This document shows, piece after piece, positions 25,404 to 33,359 of a DNA stretch of 33,359 bases. The notes beneath the pieces are model-generated. The model did no database searches. It saw nothing but the letters and a program-made list of their open reading frames with translations, and had not been told where the DNA came from. The translations under genes were made by a program, and so were the position numbers. The stretch is from NCBI GenBank assembly GCA_013911975.1, contig JACESF010000046.1:1-33359 (forward strand), given 5' to 3'. The stretch is from Hyphomicrobiales bacterium. Lineage in GTDB: Bacteria > Pseudomonadota > Alphaproteobacteria > Rhizobiales > Xanthobacteraceae. Each line of letters begins with the position of its first letter. Position 1 is the first letter of the stretch.

Positions 25404-26291
25404 TCAGCGGCCGGAAATCATCTTGAAGACGTAGCTGAAGTCCCGGTCGCCATGGCCGTTGGCAACCAGCATCTGGTAGATGGCCGCCGCTGTGCCGGCG
25501 AGAGGGGTGGCCGCCGAGGCGCCGGCCGCCGCCTCCTGCGACAGGCGCATGTCCTTCAGCATCATGTGCCCCGTGAAGCCGGGGGCATAGTCGCGGCTGG
25601 CCGGCGAGGTGGGCAGCGGCCCGGGCACGGGGCAATAATGCTCCAGCGCCCAGCAATTGCCCGAGGAGCCCAGCATCACGTCGCGCACCGTGGTCGGGTC
25701 GAGGCCGAGCCGGTCCGCCAGGGTGAACACTTCCGAGATCGCCACCATGCTGATCCCGGTCATCATGTTGTTGCAGATCTTGAGCGCCTGGCCCGCCCCG
25801 CTCTCGCCGATATGGAAGAAGCGGTAGCCCATGGCCTCCAGCACCGGCACGGCCCGCGCATAGCCCTCGGCCGTGCCGCCCACCATGAAGGTGAGCCGCC
25901 CCGCCTCGGCCGCCGGCACGGCGCCGGACACGGGCGCGTCCACCATGGTGAAACCCGCCTGGGCCGCCGCCTGCGACACGGCGCGGGAATTGTCGATGTC
26001 GATGGTGGAACTGTCGATGAGCAGGGCGCCGGCCGGGGCATGGGCGAGGACGCCGCCCTCGCCTTCATACACCTTGCGCACATGCCGCCCGGTGGGAAGC
26101 ATGGTGAGGACGACGTCCGCCGCTCCAACCGCGTCCGCGATGTCCGTCGCCGCGCGCCCGCCGAGCTGTTCGAGCGCGGCCCGGCGCTCCGGCGAGAGGT
26201 CGAAGCCGGTCACGGCATGGCCGGCCCGGAGCAGATGGCGGCACATGGGATGGCCCATATTGCCGAGCCCGATGAATGCGATGTTTGCCAC
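25404..26291 (-). CDS. 3-hydroxyisobutyrate dehydrogenase-family enzyme, copy 2
   Basis: A 295-residue beta-hydroxyacid dehydrogenase. The NAD(P) loop FIGLGNMGHPM is at 6-16, the substrate loop is DAPVSGAV at 118, and catalytic Lys171 lies in LKICNNM. The family oxidises 3-hydroxyisobutyrate or reduces tartronate semialdehyde (GarR/GlxR) and related acids. The second paralog at 29289 has the same lysine position but differs widely in sequence, so they likely act on different substrates. This copy has DAPVSGAV instead of the usual DAPVSGG. It lies between a binding-protein gene and a quinone reductase gene. Confidence 0.88.
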   Translation of the reverse strand: MANIAFIGLGNMGHPMCRHLLRAGHAVTGFDLSPERRAALEQLGGRAATDIADAVGAADVVLTMLPTGRHVRKVYEGEGGVLAHAPAGALLIDSSTIDIDNSRAVSQAAAQAGFTMVDAPVSGAVPAAEAGRLTFMVGGTAEGYARAVPVLEAMGYRFFHIGESGAGQALKICNNMMTGISMVAISEVFTLADRLGLDPTTVRDVMLGSSGNCWALEHYCPVPGPLPTSPASRDYAPGFTGHMMLKDMRLSQEAAAGASAATPLAGTAAAIYQMLVANGHGDRDFSYVFKMISGR

Positions 26292-26426
26292 GGCTTTCCC
26301 CTTCCGGCGCGGCCCGTCCCCGGCGCGCCGGGGAGGCCATGGCGCCTGCTGGTGTCCCGACGCTCCCTCCCGGCCCGCGCGGGGCGGCCGGAAGGGAGGC
26401 TGCTGTGTCGAGCCTTACTCAACACG

Positions 26427-27647
26427 TCACTTGGCGGTGGCCTTGGCCTCCTTCACCAGCGGGCACTTGGAGGCGGAGAGGGGGGCGGCCGTGTCGGCGT
26501 CGGGGATCTTGCCCAGCACCTTGAAATAGTCCCACTCGCCCCTGGATTCGGCGGGGGTCTTCACCTCCACCAGATACATGTCCGTGACCATGCGGCCATC
26601 GGGACGGATGCGGCCGTTGGGGGCATAGGCATCATGCACCGGCATCTCCCGCATCTTGTCCGCCACCTTCGGGCCGTTGTCGGTGCCCGCCGCGGCGATG
26701 GCCTGGAGATAATGCAGCACGGCGGAATAGGTGGCCGCCTGCACCACGCCCGGCATGCGCTTGGTGCGCTCGTTGAAGCGCTTGGAGAAGGCGCGGGTCT
26801 CCGCATTGTGGTCCCAGTAGAACGGGGTGGTCACGATGAGGCCCTGCGCGGCCTTCAGGCCCAGCGCGTGGACATCGCTGATCACCACCGCGAGGCCCGC
26901 GAGCTTCTGGCCGCCGGCGGCGATGCCGAACTCGCCCGCCTGCTTGACGGCGTTGATGGTGTCCATGCCGCCGTTGGCGAGCGCGATGATCTGCGCCTTG
27001 GAGCTTTGCGCCCGCAGCAGGAAGGACGAGAAGTCGGCGGCGCCCAGCGGCGCCTTCACCTGCCCCACCACCTTGCCGCCCTTCGCGGTGACGACGCGGT
27101 CCAGTTCGGCGGTCATGGCGGCGCCGAAGGCATAGTCCGCCGCCAGGATGAACCAGTTCTTCTCGTTGCGCTCAAGCAAGGCCGAGGCGGTGCCCACGGA
27201 CTGGGAGAAGGTGTCCCAACCCCAATGGAAGCCGGTGGGCGAGCAGCTTTCGTTGGTGAGCGCCGTGGTGAGCGGGGCGGTCATCAGGGTGATCTTGCCG
27301 AGATCCTTGCCCATGGTGTTGACCGCGATGGCCACCGCCGAATTGGTCAGGTCGGCGATGGCATCCACGCCTTCCGTCTCGAACCATTGCTTGGCGATGG
27401 CGGAGGCCACGTCCACCTTGCTCTGGTGGTCGGCGGAGACGATCTCCACCTTGATGGAGGGATTCTTCGCGTTGAAGTCCTCCGCCGCCATGCGCGCGGC
27501 ATCGACCGAGGTGCGGCCGCCGAAATCGGCATAGACGCCGGACTGGTCGTTCAGCACGCCGATCTTGACCACGCCGCCGGAAATATCCGCGGCCTGGCAC
27601 AGCGCCGTGGATGCGACGAGCGCGGCGATGGAAAGCTTGAACCTCAT
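26427..27647 (-). CDS. ABC-type branched-chain/aromatic acid substrate-binding protein
   Basis: A 406-residue periplasmic protein with a signal peptide over the first 20 residues (ALCQA). It has the LivK-like fold: VKIGVLNDQSGVYADFGG begins the mature part, and the later SADHQSKVDVASAIAKQW and FFYWD-type segments are typical of Peripla_BP_6. ATG 27647 follows GGAGG. The adjoining catabolic genes suggest a branched-chain or short acid ligand. No LivHMGF membrane or ATPase genes are in the window, so the receptor must use a transporter encoded elsewhere. It is in the same direction as mmsA and the second dehydrogenase. Confidence 0.87.
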   Translation of the reverse strand: MRFKLSIAALVASTALCQAADISGGVVKIGVLNDQSGVYADFGGRTSVDAARMAAEDFNAKNPSIKVEIVSADHQSKVDVASAIAKQWFETEGVDAIADLTNSAVAIAVNTMGKDLGKITLMTAPLTTALTNESCSPTGFHWGWDTFSQSVGTASALLERNEKNWFILAADYAFGAAMTAELDRVVTAKGGKVVGQVKAPLGAADFSSFLLRAQSSKAQIIALANGGMDTINAVKQAGEFGIAAGGQKLAGLAVVISDVHALGLKAAQGLIVTTPFYWDHNAETRAFSKRFNERTKRMPGVVQAATYSAVLHYLQAIAAAGTDNGPKVADKMREMPVHDAYAPNGRIRPDGRMVTDMYLVEVKTPAESRGEWDYFKVLGKIPDADTAAPLSASKCPLVKEAKATAK

Positions 27648-27757
27648 GGCGTTCCTCCAGTTATGATTCTTGTGAGACGTCGCGATTTCTTGTTTTTGCC
27701 GTGCGGGCACCGGACCGGCGGCGTGGGGCGGCCGGTCCGGTGGGCACGGGGTCGGGG

Positions 27758-29257
27758 TCAGTCGTTGCTGGGGAAGGCGAGCGAGAGCGCGCGCTCCTGC
27801 TCCGCATCCGGCTCGGGCCAGCGCTGGGAGATGGTCTTCATCTTGGTGTAGAAGCGCGCCGCGTCGGGCCCGAACATGTGGGCCTCGCCGAACTTCGAGC
27901 GGCGCAGGCCGCCGAAATTGTGGTAGCCCACCGGCACCGGCACGGGGACGTTCACACCCTGCATGCCCGCCTCCACATCCATGTAGAAGCGCTGCGCCGA
28001 GCGGCCGTTGCGGGTGAAGATGACCGCGCCGTTGCCGTATTCGTGCGCGTTCACCACGTCGATGGCCTCATCGAGCGAGGCGACGCGCATCATGCCGCGC
28101 ACCGGGCCGAAGATCTCTTCCTTCCACATCTGCATGTCGGTGGTGACGTTATCCACCAGCGAGGCGCCCACATAGAAGCCCTTGCTGCCCGCACCCGCGC
28201 CGCGCCCGTCCACCACAAGCTCGGCGCCCTCGTCCACCGCGCGCTGGATGGCGCCTTCGACCGTCGCCTTGGCGGCCGCGGTGACGACGGGTCCGAAATC
28301 GGCGGTCTTGTCGTCGTAGGAGCCGACGCGCAGCTTCTCCACCATGGGCACGATGAGCGCGCGCAGCCGGTCCGCCGTCTGGTCGCCCACGGCCACCAGA
28401 AGCGAGATGGCCATGCAGCGCTGGCTCGCCGAGCCGTAGCCCGCGCTCACGAAGGCGGTGGCGGCGGCTTCCAGGTCCGCGTCGGGCATCACCACCATGT
28501 GGTTCTTGCCGCCCGTATAGGCCGCCACGCGCTTATTGTGGGCGCAGCCCTTCTGGTAGATGTATTCGCCGACCCGCGTGGAGCCCACGAAGCTGATGGC
28601 CGGGACGCTCGGATGCTCCAGGAGCGCGTCCACCACCTCGGCGTCGCCGTTCACCACGTTCCACACGCCGTCCGGCAGGCCCGCCTGCTTCCACAGGTCG
28701 CTCACGAAGGCCGTGGCGCCGGGCACGCGCTCGGAAGGCTTCACGATCACCGCATTGCCCACCGCCACCGCCATGGCGCCCATCATGATGGGCACCATCA
28801 CCGGGAAGTTGAACGGCGCGATGCAGCCCACCACGCCCACCGGCTGGCGGATGGAGAAGGTGTCGATGCCGCCGCCCACATTGACGGAATATTCGCCCTT
28901 GGTGACCTGCGGGGCGTTGGTGGCGAATTCCAGCGCCTCGATGGCGCGGCCGATCTCGCCCTTGGCGTCGTCGATGGTCTTGCCGTGCTCCAGGCCGATG
29001 ATCTTCGCCAGCGCCTCGGTCTGGCCGATCACCAGCTCGCGCATCTTGAAGATGACCTGGAGGCGGCGGGCGTGGGACTGGCGGCCCCAGGCGCGCCCGG
29101 CGGCCACGGCGATCTTCGCCACCTCGTCCACCGTCTCGCGGTTGGCATAGTGGCAGCGATAGATCTCCTCGCCCGTGGAGGGGTTGAAGACCGGGCCGGA
29201 GCGGGTGCCGGATCCGGCGCTGAACACGCCGCCGATATAATGGTCGATACCGTACAT
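27758..29257 (-). CDS. mmsA: CoA-acylating methylmalonate-semialdehyde dehydrogenase
   Basis: A 499-residue aldehyde dehydrogenase that would convert methylmalonate or malonate semialdehyde to propionyl- or acetyl-CoA, releasing carbon dioxide. Catalytic Cys281 lies in SASQRCMA. The general-base glutamate of non-acylating ALDHs is missing: the ELGGKN motif reads YTGGKNH (248-253), as in the CoA-dependent group, which uses GAKNH. PFNFPVMVP is the NAD-binding segment. ATG 29257 has AGGAG upstream, and the length matches the family. It starts 31 bases after the mmsB-like stop. The second G in TGGKN is a mild deviation. Confidence 0.9.
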   Translation of the reverse strand: MYGIDHYIGGVFSAGSGTRSGPVFNPSTGEEIYRCHYANRETVDEVAKIAVAAGRAWGRQSHARRLQVIFKMRELVIGQTEALAKIIGLEHGKTIDDAKGEIGRAIEALEFATNAPQVTKGEYSVNVGGGIDTFSIRQPVGVVGCIAPFNFPVMVPIMMGAMAVAVGNAVIVKPSERVPGATAFVSDLWKQAGLPDGVWNVVNGDAEVVDALLEHPSVPAISFVGSTRVGEYIYQKGCAHNKRVAAYTGGKNHMVVMPDADLEAAATAFVSAGYGSASQRCMAISLLVAVGDQTADRLRALIVPMVEKLRVGSYDDKTADFGPVVTAAAKATVEGAIQRAVDEGAELVVDGRGAGAGSKGFYVGASLVDNVTTDMQMWKEEIFGPVRGMMRVASLDEAIDVVNAHEYGNGAVIFTRNGRSAQRFYMDVEAGMQGVNVPVPVPVGYHNFGGLRRSKFGEAHMFGPDAARFYTKMKTISQRWPEPDAEQERALSLAFPSND

Positions 29258-29288
29258 GGATGAACTCCTTGGAATGTCGGGCCGCCGG

Positions 29289-30182
29289 TCAGGCGTTGCG
29301 CGTGTAGAGGGTCTGGATGCAGGAGAAGTCCAAGGCGGGCGCGCCCTCTTCCTTGGAACGCAGCGCGTAGAGGCTCTGGGCGAGCGCCCCCATGGGGGCA
29401 GCGGCGCCGTGGGCGCGGGCATTGTCGAGGGCGAGGCCGAGATCCTTCAGCATCAGCGCCAATTGGAAGCCCGCCGCGTATCCCTTGCTGGAGGGGGAAT
29501 CCGGCAGCACGTCCGGCCAGGGGTGCCAGCGCTCCAGGAAGAAGTTCCCGCCGGAACTCTTCTGCATGATGCTGGTGAGGACGACCGGATCGAGCCCGTT
29601 GCGGGCGCCCAGCTCCATCACCTCGGCAGTGCCCGCCATGGCGATGGCGGCGAGCATGTTGTTGCAGATCTTGGCCGCCTGGCCCGCCCCATTGCCGCCC
29701 GCATGGACCACGAAGCGGCCCATCTGCTCCAGCACCGGCCGCGCGCGCTCCAGCGCCTCCCCGGCGCCGCCCACCATGAAGCTCAGCGTGCCCTCGGCGG
29801 CCCGCAGCACGCCGCCGGACACCGGCGCGTCCAGCATGGCGAAGCCCGCCGCCTGCGCAGCGGCGGCGAGGGTGCGCGCCGTCTCGGGGGCGATGGTGGA
29901 GCAGTCCACCAGAAGCGGGCGGCCCTGGAGGGTGGCGAGCAGGCCGTCGGGGCCGAGATAGAGGTCCGACACCACCTTGCCGTTGGGCACCATGGTGATG
30001 ACGAGGTCGGCGCCCTCGGCCGCCGCGCGCGGGCTTTCCGCCCCATGGGCGCCCTGCGCCGCGAGGCGCTGAACGGTGTCCGCCGAAAGGTCGAACACCC
30101 GAACCTCATGACCGGCGCGCACGAGGTTGGCCGCCATCGGAAACCCCATGTTTCCGAGGCCTATGAAGGCAATCCTGGACAT
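29289..30182 (-). CDS. mmsB: 3-hydroxyisobutyrate dehydrogenase, copy 1 (MmsB-like)
   Basis: A 297-residue dehydrogenase. FIGLGNMGFPM is the NAD loop, DAPVSGGVLRA at 118 is the substrate loop, and Lys171 lies in AKICNNM. It would oxidise 3-hydroxyisobutyrate to methylmalonate semialdehyde in valine catabolism, supplying mmsA, whose gene begins 31 bases after its stop. ATG 30182 is the start at which the conserved sequence begins; upstream residues are GC-rich noise. A LysR regulator is divergent. A tartronate-semialdehyde reductase role is an alternative. Confidence 0.88.
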   Translation of the reverse strand: MSRIAFIGLGNMGFPMAANLVRAGHEVRVFDLSADTVQRLAAQGAHGAESPRAAAEGADLVITMVPNGKVVSDLYLGPDGLLATLQGRPLLVDCSTIAPETARTLAAAAQAAGFAMLDAPVSGGVLRAAEGTLSFMVGGAGEALERARPVLEQMGRFVVHAGGNGAGQAAKICNNMLAAIAMAGTAEVMELGARNGLDPVVLTSIMQKSSGGNFFLERWHPWPDVLPDSPSSKGYAAGFQLALMLKDLGLALDNARAHGAAAPMGALAQSLYALRSKEEGAPALDFSCIQTLYTRNA

Positions 30183-30339
30183 TGGCACACTCCCTGGGCC
30201 CGTCCGTTCTCCGCCTCCGCACGCGGCGTCGGCTTGAGCGTCTTGGCGGTGGCCGCGTCGCGCTCGGGGGATCGGTGCCCGCTTCAAAAGGGGTATCACG
30301 CACGCCGCGCGCTTGAACCCATGCTCGACGCAAGGCTAC

Positions 30340-30355
30340 TGTTCAAAAATGCACA
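30340..30355. promoter_or_regulatory. Possible LysR box TGT-N10-ACA
   Basis: TGT-TCAAAAATGC-ACA lies 16 bases before the LysR start and 157 bases from the divergent mmsB start. Only three bases per arm pair, so this is a weak candidate, listed because its geometry equals the TAT-N10-ATA site at 23300. Confidence 0.2.
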
Positions 30356-30371
30356 AGGGTCCGAGGCGCCG

Positions 30372-31259
30372 ATGGAATGGGATGATCTGAGGTTCTTCCT
30401 GGAGCTGGCCCGCACCCGCACCCTGGCGGAAGCGGCCCGGCGGCTGGACGTGCAGCACACCACCGTCTCCCGCCGCATCCAGCGCCTGGAAGTGTCCATC
30501 GGCGCGCCGCTCTTCACCCGCACGCCGTCCGGCCACGACCTGACGCGGCGCGGGCAGAACCTGCTGGCGGAAGCCCAGGCCATCGAGGACCTGTTCCTCG
30601 GCATCGACGGGGAGCAGAGCGCGCCCGCCGAGGCGGTCTCGGGCATCGTGCGCGTGGGCTGCACGGAGGGCTATGGCGTGGGCGTTCTGCCCACCGACAT
30701 GGACCAGCTGCGCGCGCGCCATCCCAACCTGCGCGTGGACCTCATCGTCATGCCCCGCCCCATCCTGCTGGCGCGCAACGAGGCGGACATCGTCATCACC
30801 ATCGACCGGCCGGGACGCGGGCCCTATCTCATCACCAAGCTCTACGACTACACGCTGCGGCTCTACGCGGCGCCGTCCTACCTCGCGGCCCATCCCCCCA
30901 TCCGCAGCCTCCAGGACCTGCGGGAGCATCATTTCGTGAGCTATATCGAGGAGACCGGCCCGGCGAAGGGACTGCCGGTCATCTGGGATTTGATCCCGTC
31001 CAACCATCCGGGCATCCGCAGCACCAGCGTCTTCTCGCAGATGGCCATCGTCGCCTCGGGCGGCGGCATCGCCATCCTCCCGTCCTATCTCGTGCGCGAC
31101 AGGCCGGAATTCATCCCGGTCCTGGGCGGCGAGGTGAGCTTCCAGCGCACCTATTGGATGATGATGCCGGTGGAATTGAAGCGCATCGCCCGCGTCCAGG
31201 CGGTGTGGCAATTCCTGAAGCGGACCACCAAGGAGCACAGCCAGCGGCTCATCATGTAG
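30372..31259 (+). CDS. LysR-family regulator divergent from mms-like operon
   Basis: A 295-residue LysR regulator. The helix-turn-helix (about 3-60) has TLAEAARRLDVQHTTVSRRI, a short HTT recognition helix, then an effector domain (about 88-285) containing VSGIVRVGCTEGYG. ATG 30372 starts the conserved MEWDDLRFFLELART. A longer upstream frame includes MLDARLLF, with little support. It faces the mmsB, mmsA, binding-protein, dehydrogenase and quinone-reductase run on the other strand, so it probably controls that set. The effector is unknown. Confidence 0.87.
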   Translation: MEWDDLRFFLELARTRTLAEAARRLDVQHTTVSRRIQRLEVSIGAPLFTRTPSGHDLTRRGQNLLAEAQAIEDLFLGIDGEQSAPAEAVSGIVRVGCTEGYGVGVLPTDMDQLRARHPNLRVDLIVMPRPILLARNEADIVITIDRPGRGPYLITKLYDYTLRLYAAPSYLAAHPPIRSLQDLREHHFVSYIEETGPAKGLPVIWDLIPSNHPGIRSTSVFSQMAIVASGGGIAILPSYLVRDRPEFIPVLGGEVSFQRTYWMMMPVELKRIARVQAVWQFLKRTTKEHSQRLIM

Positions 31260-31386
31260 GCGGCGCCAGCGGTAAGGGCATGCGCATTGACGCTCCCGGC
31301 CGGGAGGGCCAAACAAGGGGCCGAAATCCTCCCGCCGCTCCCTGCCCGCACATTGCACAAGGGGACGGCGCCTCCCGGAGCCCGTC

Positions 31387-32313
31387 ATGTCCCTCTCCGC
31401 CAGCACCTCCGGCGTCTTCGCCATCGCGCCCACCCCGTTCCATGCCGACGGGCGGGTGGACACGGCGTCCGTGGACCGGATGACGGACTTCTACATGCAG
31501 GTGGGCTGCACCGGCATCACGGTGCTGGGCATCATGGGCGAGGCGCCCAAGCTGGACGGCGAGGAAGCGCTCGCGGTGGCCGCGCAGGTGATCCGGCGCG
31601 CCTCCATCCCGGTCATCGTCGGCGTCTCCGCCCCCGGCTTCGCCGCCATGCGCGGGCTGGCGCGCAGCGTCATGGACGCGGGCGCGGCGGGCGTCATGAT
31701 CGCGCCCCCGCCCTCGCTGCGCACCGACGACCAGATCACCACCTATTTCGCCCAGGCCGTGGAGGCCGTGGGCACCGACATTCCCTGGGTGCTCCAGGAC
31801 TATCCGCTGACGCTCTCGGTGGTGATGACGCCCGGCGTCATCCGCCGCATCGTCACGGACAATCCCTCCTGCGTGATGCTGAAGCACGAGGACTGGCCGG
31901 GCCTGGAGAAGATCTCCACCCTGCGCGGCTTCCAGAAGGACGGCTCGCTGCGCCCGCTCTCCATCCTGTGCGGCAATGGCGGCCTGTTCCTGGACTTCGA
32001 GATGGAGCGCGGCGCGGACGGCGCCATGACCGGCTACGCCTTCCCCGACATGCTGGTGGACGTGGTGAAGCTCTCCCAGGCGGGCGAGCGGGACAAGGCG
32101 CACGACCTGTTCGACGCCCATCTCCCCCTGGTGCGCTACGAGCAGCAGCAGGGCGTGGGCCTCGCGGTGCGCAAATATGTGATGGCCAAGCGCGGCATCA
32201 TCGCTTCCGACGCCCAGCGCAAGCCCGCCGCCGCCTTGTCCGCCAAGGCCAAGGCCGAGGTGGACTACCTGCTGGCGCGCCTCGCCCGCGTGGACCCGCG
32301 CGCCGCCGTGTGA
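31387..32313 (+). CDS. DapA-superfamily lyase (dihydrodipicolinate synthase family)
   Basis: A 308-residue (beta/alpha)8 aldolase/lyase. Schiff-base Lys166 in VMLKHEDW and Tyr139 in QDYPLTL are the two conserved catalytic residues. The GTTGE-type loop reads GIMGEAPKL (48-56), which differs from true DapA and suggests another oxo-acid substrate. Other family roles include 5-dehydro-4-deoxyglucarate dehydratase, KDG aldolase and hydroxyproline-pathway enzymes. It is downstream of the LysR gene in the same direction with 127 bases between. The local context of dehydrogenases and binding proteins points to sugar-acid or hydroxy-acid catabolism, but I cannot name the substrate. Confidence 0.85.
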   Translation: MSLSASTSGVFAIAPTPFHADGRVDTASVDRMTDFYMQVGCTGITVLGIMGEAPKLDGEEALAVAAQVIRRASIPVIVGVSAPGFAAMRGLARSVMDAGAAGVMIAPPPSLRTDDQITTYFAQAVEAVGTDIPWVLQDYPLTLSVVMTPGVIRRIVTDNPSCVMLKHEDWPGLEKISTLRGFQKDGSLRPLSILCGNGGLFLDFEMERGADGAMTGYAFPDMLVDVVKLSQAGERDKAHDLFDAHLPLVRYEQQQGVGLAVRKYVMAKRGIIASDAQRKPAAALSAKAKAEVDYLLARLARVDPRAAV

Positions 32314-32328
32314 GGCGGGCGCCCGGCC

Positions 32329-32667
32329 TCAATGGCCGGGCTTGGCCGCCTCGAAGGCGGCCTGCTGCGCGGGGGTCGCCTCGCGCTGGTGCAGCGCCTT
32401 CCAGTCCTCGTAGCTCATGCCGTAGACCGCCTCCCGGCTCTGGTCCTTGGTGAGCGGCAGGCCCTCCGCCTGCGCCGCCTCCAGGAGCCAGTTGGACAGG
32501 CAGTTGCGGCAGAAGCCCGCGAGATTCATCAGGTCGATATTCTGCACGTCCGTCCGCTCGCGCAGATGCGCCACGAGACGGCGGAACGCCGCCGCCTCCA
32601 GGCGCTCACGGGCCTCGGGCGTCAGCGTATCAGGGGTGGCATCGGTCACGGGCGCGTCCTCGATCAT
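32329..32667 (-). CDS. DUF1244 family protein
   Basis: A 112-residue small protein, all cytoplasmic by composition. The central run of conserved residues includes FRRLVAHLRERTDVQNIDL and GFCRNCLSNWL with a CxxC pair, the DUF1244 hallmark. ATG 32667 is the start just before MIEDAPV; the ribosome site is weak. DUF1244 proteins are widespread in alphaproteobacteria with no assigned role that I can name. The CxxC could bind metal or be redox active, but this is not shown. Its stop lies 15 bases from the convergent lyase gene. Confidence 0.85.
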   Translation of the reverse strand: MIEDAPVTDATPDTLTPEARERLEAAAFRRLVAHLRERTDVQNIDLMNLAGFCRNCLSNWLLEAAQAEGLPLTKDQSREAVYGMSYEDWKALHQREATPAQQAAFEAAKPGH

Positions 32668-32818
32668 CAGGATTTGGCGCGAAGATGTGGGCCCCGGAAG
32701 CCCGCCGCAAGGGCGCCTGCCACCTTCTCGCCCCGATCCCTGACGAAAACCCTTCCGCCCCGCCATCGGCAGCGCGGCCATTGACGCCTCCCCCTCACCA
32801 AGGGCACACACGCATCCG

Positions 32819-33359
32819 ATGTTTCGCCGACGCCCGTCCCCCGCCCCTTCCGTGACGGCTTCCGGCCCCGCCCGGCGGGCCGTCGGCCGCGTGCGGGCGG
32901 GCCTGTGCGCGCTGGCGCTGGGCGCCGGGCTCGTGCCCCTCGTCCCGGCCCTGGCGCTGGCCGACTTCCGCCTGTGCAACCGCACCCAGAGCCGGGTGGG
33001 CGTGGCCGTGGGCTACAAGGAGAACGATGTCTGGACCAGCGAAGGCTGGTGGAACATCGCCGCGAACACCTGCGAGACGCTGCTGCGCGGCGACCTCGTT
33101 GCCCGCTTCTATTACCTCTACGCGGTGGATTACGACCAGGGCGGGGAATGGTCCGGCCGGGCCTTCCTGTGCACCCGCGACAAGGAATTCACCATCCGCG
33201 GCACCGAGGATTGCCTGGCGCGCGGCTTCGACCGCACCGGCTTCCTTGAGGTGGACACCAAGGAGCAGCGCGGCTGGACCGTGCAGCTCACGGAGAGCAG
33301 CCAGACCGGCACCGCCCCGCCCGGCATCGCCCCGCCGCCGCCCGGCCCCGTTCCCATGC
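32819..33359 (+). CDS. Secreted DUF1036 protein, cut by the window edge
   Basis: An open reading frame of 180 codons with no stop before the edge. It begins MFRRRPSPAPS, then a twin-arginine-poor but hydrophobic signal peptide (about 25-48, ending ALALA), then ADFRLCNRTQSRVGVAVGYK, the DUF1036 domain start. Four cysteines (including NTCET, FLCTR, EDCLAR) could pair in the periplasm. The visible tail is proline- and glycine-rich. DUF1036 has no known function that I can state. The weak AAGGG upstream and the in-frame signal sequence support ATG 32819. It is divergent from the DUF1244 gene. Confidence 0.82.
   Translation, partial: MFRRRPSPAPSVTASGPARRAVGRVRAGLCALALGAGLVPLVPALALADFRLCNRTQSRVGVAVGYKENDVWTSEGWWNIAANTCETLLRGDLVARFYYLYAVDYDQGGEWSGRAFLCTRDKEFTIRGTEDCLARGFDRTGFLEVDTKEQRGWTVQLTESSQTGTAPPGIAPPPPGPVPM

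Noticed and set aside
25452..27851. 799-residue plus-strand frame opposite the dehydrogenase and receptor genes
   Set aside because: It has low-complexity His/Gly/Arg content, no family motifs, and complete overlap with genes that carry catalytic motifs.

Overview
The window is about 33.4 kb of high-GC, densely coded chromosomal DNA. It looks like an alphaproteobacterium of the Hyphomicrobiales, most likely Xanthobacteraceae (Xanthobacter, Azorhizobium or Ancylobacter-like). The signs are a soluble heme-PAS FixL with FixJ and FixK, a GapR (DUF2312) nucleoid protein, DUF1244 and DUF1036 proteins, and many tripartite/ABC solute-binding proteins. The genus is inferred from gene content, not measured. 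About 30 protein genes are supported. I saw no rRNA, tRNA, CRISPR array, phage or insertion sequence. No gene-free gap exceeds about 300 bases.

Region 1 (1-3.3 kb): a universal stress protein with an FNR/FixK-type box, then the oxygen-sensing pair fixL-fixJ. Region 2 (3.3-8.3 kb): a palindromic intergenic repeat, a WD40-type beta-propeller protein on the minus strand, a second inverted-repeat element, then hrpB helicase, mobA and a group II truncated globin. Region 3 (8.3-13.6 kb): an amino-acid permease, an AdiA-type arginine decarboxylase and an AdiC-type arginine/agmatine antiporter, which together make an acid-resistance or polyamine module. Region 4 (13.7-19.4 kb): gapR on the minus strand, an orphan FixJ-like receiver with its own FixK-type box, fixK with a clear terminator, and a histidine kinase / DivK-like regulator / REC-GGDEF-EAL cassette.

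Region 5 (19.4-24.4 kb): a minus-strand set with an MFS transporter, an RraA-family (GalC-like) aldolase, a Bug/TctC periplasmic binding protein and a GalB-like 4-oxalomesaconate hydratase, divergent from a LysR regulator. This suggests the lower part of a gallate/protocatechuate-type pathway. Region 6 (24.4-31.3 kb): a minus-strand run of mmsB-like dehydrogenase, mmsA (CoA-acylating semialdehyde dehydrogenase), an ABC-type binding protein, a second mmsB-like dehydrogenase and a quinone oxidoreductase, divergent from a second LysR regulator. This points to branched-chain or semialdehyde catabolism. Region 7 (31.4-33.4 kb): a DapA-superfamily lyase, DUF1244, and a secreted DUF1036 protein cut by the window edge.

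The most interesting theme is the oxygen-response circuit. FixLJ lies about 11 kb from the orphan receiver and fixK, yet the parts appear linked by shared DNA motifs: TTGAT-N4-CTCAA upstream of usp and the orphan receiver, and a 12-base CCCCTAAGGTAC upstream of usp and fixK, with a related palindrome upstream of fixL.
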